Origin: Tunturiibacter gelidiferens
GTDB taxonomy: Bacteria > Acidobacteriota > Terriglobia > Terriglobales > Acidobacteriaceae
Assembly (NCBI RefSeq): GCF_014201335.1
Contig: NZ_JACHEB010000012.1
Location: 124,001-188,000, forward strand
Direction: 5' to 3'
DNA: 64,000 nucleotides
This document shows positions 53,925-63,169 of the stretch, one piece after another. The translations under genes were made by a program, and so were the position numbers. The notes under the pieces are model-generated. The model saw only the letters and a program-made list of their open reading frames with translations, searched no databases and was not told the DNA's origin. The number at the start of each line of letters is the position of its first letter. The stretch's first letter is position 1.

Positions 53925-55124
53925 TCAAATCCTCAGGAAGATCCGCTTCCGGTAGAGCAGACCAACAATCGCCAAATTCAGACAGACGATCGTAATGGCA
54001 TACGCCAGAGACGCATGGATCGGCTGCATCCACGAAGCAAATCCGTGCTGGTATCCCCACGCATGCAGGCTCAAGTCAGCGCCACCAACCCTCACATGAA
54101 TACGGTCGGAAAGCGTGGTAATCACGTTCGAAAGCACAAAGGCAAAGATCGAATTGGTGCCAAAGATCAGCGCAGGCCCAGCCCACCAACGCCACCGCCT
54201 TATATCCAGCATCACAAAGCACACGCAAAAAGCCAGCAGACTTACCCCACTGCTGAACAGCGCAAACGTGCTCGTCAAAATCTTCTTATTGATCGGAAGC
54301 CACGGCTGCAGAAACCACCCCGCCAATACAAGCACCAACCCAGCCAATGCCAGCCCCAGAGACTTTTTCTCATCCGAGCGTCTGCCGCGCATCCACTCCC
54401 CCGCAAGCACGCCGATCAATAGCGTAGCCAACGCAGTAACCGTCGAAAGTATCCCCTCAGGGTCATACGTCACCCCATGGCCGGGCGTAGTCCCGTAAGC
54501 CCACATATGCCCCGTGCCCATCACGGCACGGTCGACACAAGCCGCAACGTTCCCCACCGAATCCAGCCGGCCCGCTCCAAACCCAGGCACTGGCACAAGC
54601 TTCAACACCGCCCAGTACCCGCCAAGAATACAAACCGTCACGGCTCCGATCATCCAACTGCCGCGCCCACGAAATCTCCCATCGCCGCTACACCACAGAT
54701 AGATCAGGCCGCCGCATAAATAGCAGATCGCAATGCGCTGCAGAATCCCCGGAATACGCATCGTATGCAGATCGTAGTCAGGAAACCCATTCACCAGCAG
54801 GCCGATCACGAAGAGCACAACGCAGCGCACCGCGATATGCCGGGCAAGCGCAACGCGGTCAGCCCCACGTTCCATCCTCGCCGCGAACGAAAGCGTAATC
54901 GCCACCCCGCCCATAAACAAAAAGCACGGGAAGATCATGTCAGTCGGCGTCGCACCGTTCCACTGCGCATGCAGCAACGGCCAATACACCGCGCTGTAAG
55001 TCCCGGGATCGGTCACCAGAATCATTCCAGCTATCGTCAAGCCGCGCAAAACGTCGAGAGACATCAATCTGGCGTCGCGCACACCAACCCCGGAATCTTT
55101 CGTCTGCAAAATTGAACCCGTCAT
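53925..55124 (-). CDS. NagX/HGSNAT-like acyltransferase (DUF5009-type) membrane protein
   Basis: 399 residues with about ten hydrophobic helices. The N-terminus has the diagnostic LMSLDVLRGLTIAGMILV, then HAQWNGATPTDMIFPCFLFMGGVAITLS and IPGILQRIAICYL. These match the heparan-alpha-glucosaminide N-acetyltransferase family (NagX, DUF1624/DUF5009). Such proteins are thought to acetylate or import sugars such as N-acetylglucosamine across the inner membrane. No sugar-catabolic gene is adjacent, so the substrate is unknown. Confidence 0.85.
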   Translation of the reverse strand: MTGSILQTKDSGVGVRDARLMSLDVLRGLTIAGMILVTDPGTYSAVYWPLLHAQWNGATPTDMIFPCFLFMGGVAITLSFAARMERGADRVALARHIAVRCVVLFVIGLLVNGFPDYDLHTMRIPGILQRIAICYLCGGLIYLWCSGDGRFRGRGSWMIGAVTVCILGGYWAVLKLVPVPGFGAGRLDSVGNVAACVDRAVMGTGHMWAYGTTPGHGVTYDPEGILSTVTALATLLIGVLAGEWMRGRRSDEKKSLGLALAGLVLVLAGWFLQPWLPINKKILTSTFALFSSGVSLLAFCVCFVMLDIRRWRWWAGPALIFGTNSIFAFVLSNVITTLSDRIHVRVGGADLSLHAWGYQHGFASWMQPIHASLAYAITIVCLNLAIVGLLYRKRIFLRI

Positions 55125-55297
55125 AAACGTGTCAACTTTCTACAGACCCCTACGAGAAAAGTCCATTATTTAATCGTTTTAGTGAATCGAGCCGCCCACC
55201 TTCAGGCTGTACTCTACTCATGCCAAGCTGAGAATTGAAAACATTCGGAATCGCGCAATACGTGCTACTCTCTCTGATTTTTTTTCGGACGACAACC

Positions 55298-55801
55298 ATG
55301 ACCGCTACCAAGCTCAGCGTCATAGCGTTCTTCATCGGACTCACGCTCCAAACTGCCATCGCGAACCCAGCCTTGGCTCCCGCGCAACAATCTCCGACCG
55401 CCGCATCGTCCGCGGCGAGCAAGAAACCAGACCCACAAGCAAATCCCAAACAGTCACTTCCCAATCCAGACTTCTTCGGCATCTATCACGCTGGAGACGG
55501 AGTGACGCCTCCGAAGCTCATCCTCCCCGTCGAGCCAGAGTTCTCTGAGAAGGCAAGAAAGAAAAAGATTGGAGGCAACTGCGTGGTCTCCCTGATCGTG
55601 GCCACGAACGGCACCGCAACTGACATACACGTTGTGAAATCGATCGCCGATACGGTGTCAAAAAAGGATCGAGAAGCAGCCTTCACCCTCGACCAGCAAG
55701 CAGTCAAAGCCGTGGCGCAGTATCGGTTCACTCCTGCAACCTACCGCGACACTCCTGTTCCGTATCGGTTGAACGTAGAAGTGAACTTCCAGATCTTCTA
55801 G
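55298..55801 (+). CDS. Energy-transducer TonB-like protein (TonB C-terminal domain)
   Basis: From ATG 55298 there are 167 residues with an N-terminal hydrophobic segment (KLSVIAFFIGLTLQTAIA), an Ala/Pro/Ser linker, and a TonB C-terminal domain: PVEPEFSEKARKKKIGGNCVVSLIVATNGTATDIHVVKSI (in parts), QAVKAVAQYRFTPATYRDTPVPYRLNVEVNF (in parts). The linker is shorter than needed to span the periplasm like true TonB, and the N-terminus resembles a signal peptide. A secreted TonB_C protein of unknown role is therefore likelier than the energiser of the TonB receptors. Confidence 0.82.
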   Translation: MTATKLSVIAFFIGLTLQTAIANPALAPAQQSPTAASSAASKKPDPQANPKQSLPNPDFFGIYHAGDGVTPPKLILPVEPEFSEKARKKKIGGNCVVSLIVATNGTATDIHVVKSIADTVSKKDREAAFTLDQQAVKAVAQYRFTPATYRDTPVPYRLNVEVNFQIF

Positions 55802-55899
55802 CTCCATCTCGCGAACTCCAGGACTCAAACTGTCTACCTCTAGCCGCGCAAGACGACTTCGCCCTCACGCGAAGATTATGCGAAACTCGATCTAGCAGC

Positions 55900-58479
55900 A
55901 TGAACCTCGAAACCCTCCTCCATCAAACCTTCGGCTTCGCAGAGTTTCGCGCCAACCAGGAGGCTGTCTGTCGCGCCGCCACCGATGGCCGCGACGTTCT
56001 GCTCGTCATGCCCACCGGAGCAGGAAAATCCCTCTGCTACCAGCTCCCCGCCATCGCCCGCGGCGGCACCGCACTCGTCATCTCCCCTTTGATCGCGCTC
56101 ATGGACGACCAGGCCACCAAGCTCACCGCGGCCGGTCTCCGCGTCGCCCGCATCCACTCCGGCCTCTCCCGCGACGAAGCCCGTCAGGCCTGCCGTGACT
56201 ATCTCGACGGCACTCTCCAGTTCCTCTTCATCGCGCCCGAGCGCATGCGCGTCCCCAACTTCCCCGAGATGCTCGCTCGCCGCAAGCCGTCTCTCATCGC
56301 CATCGACGAAGCCCACTGCATCTCGGCCTGGGGCCACGACTTTCGTCCCGACTACCGCACCCTCGGCGACTTCCTCCCCGCCCTCCGCCCCGCACCTGTC
56401 ATCGCCCTCACCGCCACCGCCACGCCCACCGTCCAGCGCGACATCATCACCCAGCTCAAGCTCACTCAACCCGACCTCTTCATCCACGGCTTCCGTCGCC
56501 ACAATCTCGCCATCGAAGTCGTCGAGCTCTCCAAACCCCGCCGCAACGAATTCACCGCCAACCTCCTCAAAGAAAAATCCAACCGCCCCGCCATCGTCTA
56601 CGCGCCTTCACGCAAAGCAGCCGAAGAACTCGCCTCCACACTCGGAGGAAGCGCAGCCGCCTACCACGCAGGCCTCGACCCTGCCACACGCGAGCGCGTC
56701 CAACGTCACTTTCTCTCCGGCAATTTGGAAGTAGTCGTAGCCACCATCGCTTTCGGCATGGGCATCGACAAAGCCGACGTCCGCACCGTAGTTCACACCG
56801 CACTCCCCGGCTCCGTCGAGCAGTACTACCAGGAGATCGGCCGTGCCGGGCGTGATGGCAAACCCTCCCGCACCGTGCTCCTACACTCCTTCGCCGATCG
56901 CAAGATGCACGACTTCTTCCTCGAGCGCGACTACCCCGCCATCACCGATCTCACCCGCGTTGCCGCCCTTCTCACCGGCGACTACCAGATGCCCGACCTC
57001 CTCCGTCAGCGCCTCCAGATGGAAGCCGAGACCTTCGACAAGGCCGTCGAAAAACTCATCGCCCAGGGCGCCGCCAACATCGACATGGGGGGCAACGTCC
57101 GCGCCGCCGAAGACGCCCCCCGCAGCGCCGCCTGGCGCAAAGGCTACGACGAACAGATCAACTTCCGCCGCTCCCAGATCGATCGCATGGTTCAGTTCGC
57201 CGAGTCCGCGCAGTGCCGCATGGCCGCTCTCATCCAGCACTTCGGCGACACCGACGACGGCCTCCGCCCCTGCGGCCACTGCGACTTCTGCTCCCCCCAA
57301 AGCGCCACCGCGCAAACCTTCCGTCAACCCACCACCGAAGAGGACCGCCAACTCCGCGCCATCCTCCGCACACTCGACGGCCAAACCCGAGCCACCGGCA
57401 AACTCCACACCGAGCTCTCCACCTCCGCCCTCCGCAACACTCCCGCGGCCGATCGCAAAGTCTTCGACACTCTCCTCGACGCCCTCACCCGCTCTGGCCT
57501 CATCACGCTGATCACCGACCAGTGGACCAACCCCGAAGGCAACGTAGTCACCTACAAGAAAGCCGCCCTCACCCACGAAGGCCGCACCCTCACCGGCCCC
57601 CTCCCACCCGACCTCCTCCTCAAAGAGAGCAGCCAAGCCACCACCACCTCCCGCAAAAAATCAAAACCAAGCAACACCACCAAACCCTCCAAAGCCTCCC
57701 TCAAAGCCGAGCGCGAACAAACCACCGCCGCCTACACCCCCACACAAAAATCCCTAGAAGCCAACCTCCGCGAGTGGCGCAAGACCGAAGCCGCCAAATC
57801 CGGCAAACCCGCCTTCATGGTCTTCTCCGACAGCGTCCTCCACAACCTCGTCATCGCCAGTCCCAAAACTATCTCTCAGCTTTTGACCGTCTCCGGCATA
57901 GGCCAGGAAAAAGCCGACCGTCTCGGCGCCAACATCATCGCCCTCTGTCGAGCCGAAGCCGGCAAGGAAAGCGGCGTCATCGATTCTTCCAACTCTCGCG
58001 ACATCGCACCTTCACGCTCCATTACTTCCGCTCCAAAATCCTCAGCTCCTCGCATCAGCAAAGAATTCTCAACTCAAAATCACGAGACACAACAACACTC
58101 AAAAGAATTGTCATCTCGACCGGAACCTGAGCGAGTGAAACGAGTCGAACGGGAAGTGGAGAGACCCCCGCATTTTGCTTTGAGTGGCGCGACCCCCAGT
58201 ATCACCGAAACATTCCACCGCCAACGCGCCACCACGCCCGAGCCCAACGAATCCCTCACCCCCGACCAACAAGCTCTCGACGAGCGTCTCCGCGAATGGC
58301 GCAAGTCCGAGTCCGAGCGTCTCGGCCTCCCCCTTTTCTTCGTCCTCGCCTCCACCACCCTCCGCAACATCGTCCTCGCCCGCCCACAAAACCTCACCCA
58401 ACTTAAATCCGTCCACGGCCTCGGCCTCGATAAGATCGAAAAATTCGGCCCCGGCATCATCGAGGTCTGCACGACCTAA
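55900..58479 (+). CDS. recQ: ATP-dependent DNA helicase RecQ with two HRDC domains
   Basis: 859 residues. Helicase motifs: Walker A VMPTGAGKSLCYQLP (~37-51), DEAH in AIDEAHCISAWGHDFRPDYRTLG, SAT-like LTATATPT, GMGIDKADVRTVVH and QYYQEIGRAGRDG. The zinc-binding Cys set is CRMAALIQHFGD and CGHCDFC. An RQC winged region follows, then an HRDC domain (~613-687), a ~100-residue linker, and a second HRDC (~787-858). RecQ unwinds DNA in a 3'-5' direction during recombination and fork repair. The linker includes a segment (58110-58190) that looks like intergenic repeat DNA translated in frame. Confidence 0.93.
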   Translation: MNLETLLHQTFGFAEFRANQEAVCRAATDGRDVLLVMPTGAGKSLCYQLPAIARGGTALVISPLIALMDDQATKLTAAGLRVARIHSGLSRDEARQACRDYLDGTLQFLFIAPERMRVPNFPEMLARRKPSLIAIDEAHCISAWGHDFRPDYRTLGDFLPALRPAPVIALTATATPTVQRDIITQLKLTQPDLFIHGFRRHNLAIEVVELSKPRRNEFTANLLKEKSNRPAIVYAPSRKAAEELASTLGGSAAAYHAGLDPATRERVQRHFLSGNLEVVVATIAFGMGIDKADVRTVVHTALPGSVEQYYQEIGRAGRDGKPSRTVLLHSFADRKMHDFFLERDYPAITDLTRVAALLTGDYQMPDLLRQRLQMEAETFDKAVEKLIAQGAANIDMGGNVRAAEDAPRSAAWRKGYDEQINFRRSQIDRMVQFAESAQCRMAALIQHFGDTDDGLRPCGHCDFCSPQSATAQTFRQPTTEEDRQLRAILRTLDGQTRATGKLHTELSTSALRNTPAADRKVFDTLLDALTRSGLITLITDQWTNPEGNVVTYKKAALTHEGRTLTGPLPPDLLLKESSQATTTSRKKSKPSNTTKPSKASLKAEREQTTAAYTPTQKSLEANLREWRKTEAAKSGKPAFMVFSDSVLHNLVIASPKTISQLLTVSGIGQEKADRLGANIIALCRAEAGKESGVIDSSNSRDIAPSRSITSAPKSSAPRISKEFSTQNHETQQHSKELSSRPEPERVKRVEREVERPPHFALSGATPSITETFHRQRATTPEPNESLTPDQQALDERLREWRKSESERLGLPLFFVLASTTLRNIVLARPQNLTQLKSVHGLGLDKIEKFGPGIIEVCTT
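58110..58190 (+). repeat. Repeat-like segment within the recQ inter-HRDC linker
   Basis: Encodes RPEPERVKRVEREVERPP, unlike the Ser/Thr/Pro linker around it. The DNA (TCATCTCGACCGGAACCTGA, then GTGGAGAGACCCCCGCATTT) resembles an intergenic repeat family that I recall from Terriglobia genomes. No second copy was found in this window. Confidence 0.4.
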
Positions 58480-58541
58480 TACCGTCACCGCGTAAGGTAA
58501 ACTGGCGCGACTCTGCAGAGAAGACTTGGAGACGAGGCCAA

Positions 58542-58829
58542 ATGAACCGTCATCTCACTTGCAAAATGATCGCTGCAATCGTCATGGGAGCGTTCTTAGG
58601 AATATTCATCAATTACGGCTATGCGATGTGGGGTCGACATGGCCACGACGCCTTTATCGCTTACGAAGAACACCGCTTCGATAAATACATGGCGACGCCC
58701 CACCTATCAATCGGGATAATCGTTATTTCTATCTTCGTTGCGTCCATATTCTTCTTTTTCTACGAACTGATGACTCTATGGGCCTTCAGAATACTGAAAG
58801 CTCCTAAATCAGTCTTCACTGAAAAATAA
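58542..58829 (+). CDS. Small two-helix membrane protein
   Basis: 95 residues with two hydrophobic helices (MIAAIVMGAFLGIFINYGYAM and IGIIVISIFVASIFFFFYEL). The loop between them is rich in His, Arg and Asp (GRHGHDAFIAYEEHRFDKYM). GAGG stands before the ATG. No family recognised. It lies between recQ and a VOC gene on the same strand. Confidence 0.65.
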   Translation: MNRHLTCKMIAAIVMGAFLGIFINYGYAMWGRHGHDAFIAYEEHRFDKYMATPHLSIGIIVISIFVASIFFFFYELMTLWAFRILKAPKSVFTEK

Positions 58830-58859
58830 GACACTCGGTCGCAGCCCTGGAGGCCGACA

Positions 58860-59237
58860 ATGCCGAATGCAACAGCGGTGAAGAAGATCAGCCCCATCTT
58901 GGCAGTGCTCGACATGCAAGAAACCGTTGCCTTCTATCAAGAAATTCTCGGCTTCACACCGATCGTGAAGTCGCCGGCATATTCCATCGTCGAACGAGAT
59001 GGCCAAACCATCCACTTCCAAAAGGCAGCCTCCGAAGATGTCATGCTATGTGTTCGCGGCCACACCGAGATCTATATCGAAGTCTCCAACATCCACCCGC
59101 TCTGGGAGCATGTAAAGACCCTCAAAGACCGCTACCGCATTCGAGACCTCTTCGACCGCGACTACGGCATGACGGAATTCCACATCTCCGACCCGAACGA
59201 CTGCCTAGTCTTCGTCGGCGAACCCACTTCAACATAA
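58860..59237 (+). CDS. VOC-family (glyoxalase/bleomycin-resistance fold) protein
   Basis: 125 residues with one VOC domain: ISPILAVLDMQETVAFYQEILGFTPIV, YSIVERDGQTIHFQ, EIYIEVSNIHPLWEHV and a closing MTEFHISDPNDCLVFVGEP. Candidate metal ligands are His in TIHFQ and Glu in MTEFHI. Members bind metals and act on or sequester small molecules; no specific substrate can be given. GGAGG is placed well before the ATG at 58860. The start lies 30 bp after the small membrane protein's stop. Confidence 0.85.
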   Translation: MPNATAVKKISPILAVLDMQETVAFYQEILGFTPIVKSPAYSIVERDGQTIHFQKAASEDVMLCVRGHTEIYIEVSNIHPLWEHVKTLKDRYRIRDLFDRDYGMTEFHISDPNDCLVFVGEPTST

Positions 59238-59365
59238 CCGCCATCTCCGACGATGCAGAGTCGCCACTCGCCATTCGGCGAAGTCGCCAAATTGAACCGT
59301 TCAGCAACGGTTGCGTATCTCGAGTGGCAGGGACCATTCTGGCTGCATGAGGACAACGCAAAAGT

Positions 59366-59899
59366 ATGCGAAAGACGCTCGGAGCTGTATCGCTTCTCTC
59401 GGGAGTGTTGACAATAGTTGGTTGCGGAGATTCGCTGACCACACTGAATCGACTCTCTGCGGTCGGCTCCATCCATGAAGACGCGCCGGTAACAACTCAT
59501 CTCCAGATCAAGATCGCGGCGCCACCCGAAAAAGTGTGGGCACTTCTGATCGGCGCACCCTCCTGGCCCACATGGGCGAAGCAGATCGACAGCGTGACCG
59601 TAGAGGGACCACTGGAGAATGGCACACGCTTCTCCTGGAAGACGGGCGGTACAGACATTCACTCTCAGGTGCAATTATTCCAACCGGAACGTCGCCTGAG
59701 TTGGACTGGCACCGCGTTGACGGCCAAAGCGGTCCACGTTTGGGAGTTGCAGCCCCAACCCGGCAATCAAACCTTGATCCTCATGAAAGAGTCGATGGAC
59801 GGGCCGTTGATGGCTAAACTCTATCCCTCCGAAAAACTCACCGAAGCCGGTAACCAGTGGCTCTTAGCGCTTAAACGAGCTGCTGAAGAGACCCCCTAG
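59366..59899 (+). CDS. SRPBCC-family lipoprotein
   Basis: 177 residues with a lipoprotein signal (MRKTLGAVSLLSGVLTIVGC, Cys20 as the lipidation site). A START/SRPBCC helix-grip domain follows: THLQIKIAAPPEKVWALLIGAPSWPTW, VTVEGPLENGTRFSWKTGG, LSWTGTALTAKAVHVWELQP and a long C-terminal helix. The fold binds hydrophobic ligands in a central tunnel. Such proteins are usually cytoplasmic, so the lipobox is unusual and suggests an envelope-bound ligand carrier. Confidence 0.8.
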   Translation: MRKTLGAVSLLSGVLTIVGCGDSLTTLNRLSAVGSIHEDAPVTTHLQIKIAAPPEKVWALLIGAPSWPTWAKQIDSVTVEGPLENGTRFSWKTGGTDIHSQVQLFQPERRLSWTGTALTAKAVHVWELQPQPGNQTLILMKESMDGPLMAKLYPSEKLTEAGNQWLLALKRAAEETP

Positions 59900-59935
59900 C
59901 CCAGCGCATAAGAAATCTCACGGTAAGTGAACTTT

Positions 59936-59968
59936 GAACGTTCATTTTAAAAATGAATGGCTATTCAT
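59936..59968. promoter_or_regulatory. Overlapping operator palindromes upstream of the thioesterase gene
   Basis: GAACGTTC (59936-59943), TTCATTTTAAAAATGAA (59941-59957) and ATGAAT-GGCT-ATTCAT (59953-59968) are perfect inverted repeats that overlap each other. The last resembles the TGAATGA-type sites of TetR-family fatty-acid regulators such as Bacillus FadR. They end 38 bp before the ATG. Confidence 0.55.
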
Positions 59969-60006
59969 TTTTTCGCTACAATGGGCTACGTGCAACAGAG
60001 GAAGCG

Positions 60007-60528
60007 ATGACTACACCCGACACCGCCCGCCACACCCCCAACTCGATGGATGGCAACCCTACCATCGACGAGCGCGCCAACCACTGCTTCGGCTGCGGCC
60101 CCGCCAACCCACAGGGCCTCCATCTCGCCTTCACCACCGACACTTCAAACCCCGAAGCCATCACAGCCACCTGTCACTTCCAACTCGACCGCATGCACGA
60201 AGGCCCCCCAGGCTACATCCACGGAGGCATCGTCGCCGCCCTGCTCGACGAAGCCATGAGCAAGCTCAATCGCCCCCTCAACGTCCTCGCCATGACTCGC
60301 CACATGGAGATCGACTACCTTCGTCCCGTCCCGCTATACCAACCGCTCGTACTCATCGGTCGTCATCTCAACCGCCCCGCGAAAGACGGCACACCAGGCC
60401 GAAAGCTCTTCCATCAGGCCGAAATCCAACACCCTGACGGCACGGTCCTGGCCCGCAGCAAAGGCCTCTTCATCGCCATCGATGAAAAACTTCTCTTCGC
60501 CGCCGGCATCACGCCACCAGAAGCCTAA
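60007..60528 (+). CDS. PaaI-family hot-dog thioesterase
   Basis: 173 residues from ATG 60007 (AGAGGAAGCG upstream). The hot-dog fold core is present: HCFGCGPANPQGLHLAF, GPPGYIHGGIVAALLDEAMS (the HGG motif with the following catalytic acidic residue), MTRHMEIDYLRPVPLYQPLVLIG (in parts) and a final VLARSKGLFIAID. PaaI-like enzymes hydrolyse acyl-CoA thioesters. The operator cluster upstream looks like a fatty-acid-responsive TetR site, which fits an acyl-CoA substrate. Confidence 0.88.
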   Translation: MTTPDTARHTPNSMDGNPTIDERANHCFGCGPANPQGLHLAFTTDTSNPEAITATCHFQLDRMHEGPPGYIHGGIVAALLDEAMSKLNRPLNVLAMTRHMEIDYLRPVPLYQPLVLIGRHLNRPAKDGTPGRKLFHQAEIQHPDGTVLARSKGLFIAIDEKLLFAAGITPPEA

Positions 60529-60633
60529 TCTCCGGCCAACGGCCGGACCAAGCCGTCCACCCGCCCAGAAAGAGTACACAAGCCACGAAGTGGCCGCCCC
60601 ACGCGAAGTGGGCCCGTCCGGCAGGACAACGCC

Positions 60634-61353
60634 CTACCCCGCCTCACCCCAGTACCCCTGGTCCTCAAGAAAATACTCCTCATCCCAGGTATGCACCATC
60701 GTCTTGAAGAACATCCAGACCATCCGCCAGTGCCCCAGCTTCTGGAATCGCCGATTCGTCGTCAGCACCCGTCCGCGCACTATGCGAAACCGCTGCCGCG
60801 CCACGCCCTTCGACAGCAGATAGTCCTCCGCAAACAGAGCCCGCTCGTTGAATCCACCCAGCGCCCAAAAAACCTCGCGGTCAAACAACATGAACATTCC
60901 CGTCGCAAACGGCTTGGTAAACGATCCCACCCTCTGCATCAGGTTATTTCCTGCGTACAGCAGATCATCGAAAAAACTACCCTGCCGGCAAGCAATGTTG
61001 GTAGTCGCCAGATGCAATCCTCGCCGCTCCATCCGCCAAAGCGCCCTTCGCAACAACGTCGGCTCCGGCAGCTCCACATCCGCATCTAGAAACAGCACGT
61101 ACTTCGTCGTAGCCAGTTTCGCTCCAGCGTTGCGCCCTACCGAAGGCAACCCACCCGGCACAACCTCTACGGCGAGCCGATCGCGAAATCCCAGCGCCAC
61201 CTCAACAGTCCCATCAGTCGAACCCGCATCCGCCACCAGCACGCGCGTCCCCGCCATCCCCACATAGTCCTGTTCACAAAGAGACTCCAGCAACCTCGGC
61301 AGCATCGCCACTTCATTCTTGGCAGGAATCACGATCGTCAGTTGACCAACCAT
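60634..61353 (-). CDS. Family 2 glycosyltransferase
   Basis: 239 residues: LTIVIPAKNEVAMLPRLLESL, VLVADAGSTDGTVEVA, SVGRNAGAKLATTKYVLFLDADVELP (DxD metal motif), then FATGMFMLFDREVFWALGGFNER and AEDYLLSKG (the ED general-base region). The GT-A fold transfers sugars from nucleotide donors. It has no membrane helix, but an amphipathic C-terminal part (WRMVWMFFKTMVHTW) may contact the membrane. An RBS of GGAGGCTCC precedes the ATG. Acceptor and sugar are unknown. Confidence 0.87.
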   Translation of the reverse strand: MVGQLTIVIPAKNEVAMLPRLLESLCEQDYVGMAGTRVLVADAGSTDGTVEVALGFRDRLAVEVVPGGLPSVGRNAGAKLATTKYVLFLDADVELPEPTLLRRALWRMERRGLHLATTNIACRQGSFFDDLLYAGNNLMQRVGSFTKPFATGMFMLFDREVFWALGGFNERALFAEDYLLSKGVARQRFRIVRGRVLTTNRRFQKLGHWRMVWMFFKTMVHTWDEEYFLEDQGYWGEAG

Positions 61354-61385
61354 TCAGGAGCCTCCGTCAGGGCACACACCGCCCC

Positions 61386-61520
61386 TTATGCGAAGCTTGA
61401 GCCTGCAACCCTCGGATCCGGATAAACCACCGTTGAATTTTCAGCTAAATCCAACCCAAAAGCCTCAAACTCGTTAACGGCCTCGCCATATCCTTCGTTG
61501 GTTTGCACGAAGATCCTCAT
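61386..61520 (-). CDS. Possible 44-residue small protein
   Basis: ATG at 61518-61520 to TAA at 61386. The product begins MRIFVQTNEGYGEAVNEFEA and is acidic, with coding-like composition. It fills the gap between the cupin gene and the glycosyltransferase on the same strand. The RBS (CAGG) is weak and no family is recognised, so it could also be a remnant of a larger gene. Confidence 0.3.
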   Translation of the reverse strand: MRIFVQTNEGYGEAVNEFEAFGLDLAENSTVVYPDPRVAGSSFA

Positions 61521-61552
61521 CGACCTGAAGGGGTGCGCACCCACAAAGTGGT

Positions 61553-61948
61553 TCACCGCCGGTATTGATCTTCACTCACGTGCTCCATCCACTCCACCGC
61601 CTTGCCATCCAATCGCTCCTGAATCGCGATATGCGTCAGCGCTGTAGTCGGTGTAGCCCCGTGCCAATGCTTCTCTCCCGGCGCAAACCAAACCACATCT
61701 CCGGGATGAATCTCCTCAACCGCGCCACCCTCCCGCTGAACCCATCCACAGCCCGCAGTCACAATCAGAGTCTGTCCGAGTGGATGCGTATGCCACGCAG
61801 TACGCGCTCCCGGCTCGAACGTGACGCTGGCGCCGGCAACAGATGCCGGATCGGGCGCTTGAAAGAGCGGGTCAATCCGAACCGTGCCGGTAAACCACTC
61901 TGCCGGACCTTTGCCCGAGGGCTGCGAACCGATGCGTTTAATCTCCAT
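61553..61948 (-). CDS. Cupin-domain protein
   Basis: 131 residues with a single conserved-barrel cupin domain: [27 protein letters not shown] (motif 1 with HTH and the following Gln), then [19 protein letters not shown] (motif 2 with the final His). It belongs to the carboxymuconolactone-decarboxylase-associated (YhhW/ChrR-like small) cupins that often bind a divalent metal. The function is probably as a small dioxygenase, isomerase or decarboxylase. AGGAT precedes the ATG. Confidence 0.85.
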   Translation of the reverse strand: MEIKRIGSQPSGKGPAEWFTGTVRIDPLFQAPDPASVAGASVTFEPGARTAWHTHPLGQTLIVTAGCGWVQREGGAVEEIHPGDVVWFAPGEKHWHGATPTTALTHIAIQERLDGKAVEWMEHVSEDQYRR

Positions 61949-62132
61949 ATCCTCATTCTAGTGGTTCGCATGCAGAAGAACTTTCAAACCATCCGCAATA
62001 ACACCCAAACACAACCCAATCACCTCAGCACAAAACTGCTAAACTTAAAAGTCTTGCGGACATAAGCCACACCAGCGCGCCACCGCCCGCGCACAGCAAC
62101 ATACGAATCAAGTAAAGAAGCAAGGAGACACC

Positions 62133-63092
62133 ATGGCAGACCCCACCCTCAACGGCAACGGAAACTTCGGCCCCCCGTCCCTCCGCCTCAAGCTCGGCCT
62201 CGCCGAGATGCTCAAAGGCGGCGTCATCATGGACGTCATGAACGTTGAGCAAGCCCGCATCGCCGAAGAGGCCGGAGCCATCTCCGTCATGGCGCTCGAG
62301 CGCGTCCCCGCCATGATCCGCGCCGAAGGCGGCGTCGCCCGCATGGCCAGCCCCAAGCTCATCAAGCAGATCATCGGTGCCGTCTCCATCCCCGTCATGG
62401 CCAAGGCCCGCATCGGCCACTTCGCCGAAGCCCAGGTCCTCCAGCATCTCGGCGTAGACTTCATCGACGAGTCCGAAGTCCTCACCCCCGCCGACGAAAC
62501 CTTCCACATCGACAAGCACGCCTTCACCACTCCCTTCGTCTGCGGCGCACGCAACCTAGGCGAAGCCCTTCGCCGCATCGCCGAAGGCGCAGCGATGATC
62601 CGCACCAAAGGCGAGCCTGGTACTGGCGACGTCGTCCACGCCGTCCAGCATATGCGCCAGATCGTCCGCGAGATCAAAGCCCTCACAGTCCTCGGCGACG
62701 AAGAACTCTACAACGCCGCCAAGGTCCACGGCGCCCCTTACGAACTCGTCCGCATGGTCGCGAAAGCCGGCAAGCTCCCAGTCCCCAACTTCAGCGCAGG
62801 CGGCATAGCGACCCCAGCCGACGCAGCCTTGATGATGCAGCTAGGCGCCGAAACAATCTTCGTAGGCTCGGGCATCTTCATGAAGGAGCGCGCCACCCCA
62901 CTCGACGTCGAAAATGATCCGAAGGAGCGCGAAGAGGCCGTCAGCCGCGCCCGCGCCATCGTCATCGCCACCACCCACTTCAACGACCCCAAGATCGTCG
63001 CCGAAGCCAGCGAAGCCGTCATAGGCTCGATGAAGGGTCTGGCAGCAGCAGCGATCGAAGAGCGAGACCTCATGCAAACCCGCGGCTGGTAA
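62133..63092 (+). CDS. pdxS: Pyridoxal 5'-phosphate synthase lyase subunit PdxS
   Basis: 319 residues with the very conserved PdxS sequence: [89 protein letters not shown] and [16 protein letters not shown], with the catalytic lysines in these motifs. It condenses ribose 5-phosphate, glyceraldehyde 3-phosphate and ammonia to make PLP. Ammonia normally comes from the glutaminase PdxT, which is not in the next 900 bp. The start has AAGGAGACACC upstream. Confidence 0.96.
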   Translation: MADPTLNGNGNFGPPSLRLKLGLAEMLKGGVIMDVMNVEQARIAEEAGAISVMALERVPAMIRAEGGVARMASPKLIKQIIGAVSIPVMAKARIGHFAEAQVLQHLGVDFIDESEVLTPADETFHIDKHAFTTPFVCGARNLGEALRRIAEGAAMIRTKGEPGTGDVVHAVQHMRQIVREIKALTVLGDEELYNAAKVHGAPYELVRMVAKAGKLPVPNFSAGGIATPADAALMMQLGAETIFVGSGIFMKERATPLDVENDPKEREEAVSRARAIVIATTHFNDPKIVAEASEAVIGSMKGLAAAAIEERDLMQTRGW

Positions 63093-63169
63093 AACACAGC
63101 CGCACTTCTTACGATCCACCAAATCTGTTTGGAGAGTTGCCGAAAATCGTTCCAAGCTACGGCGAACGA

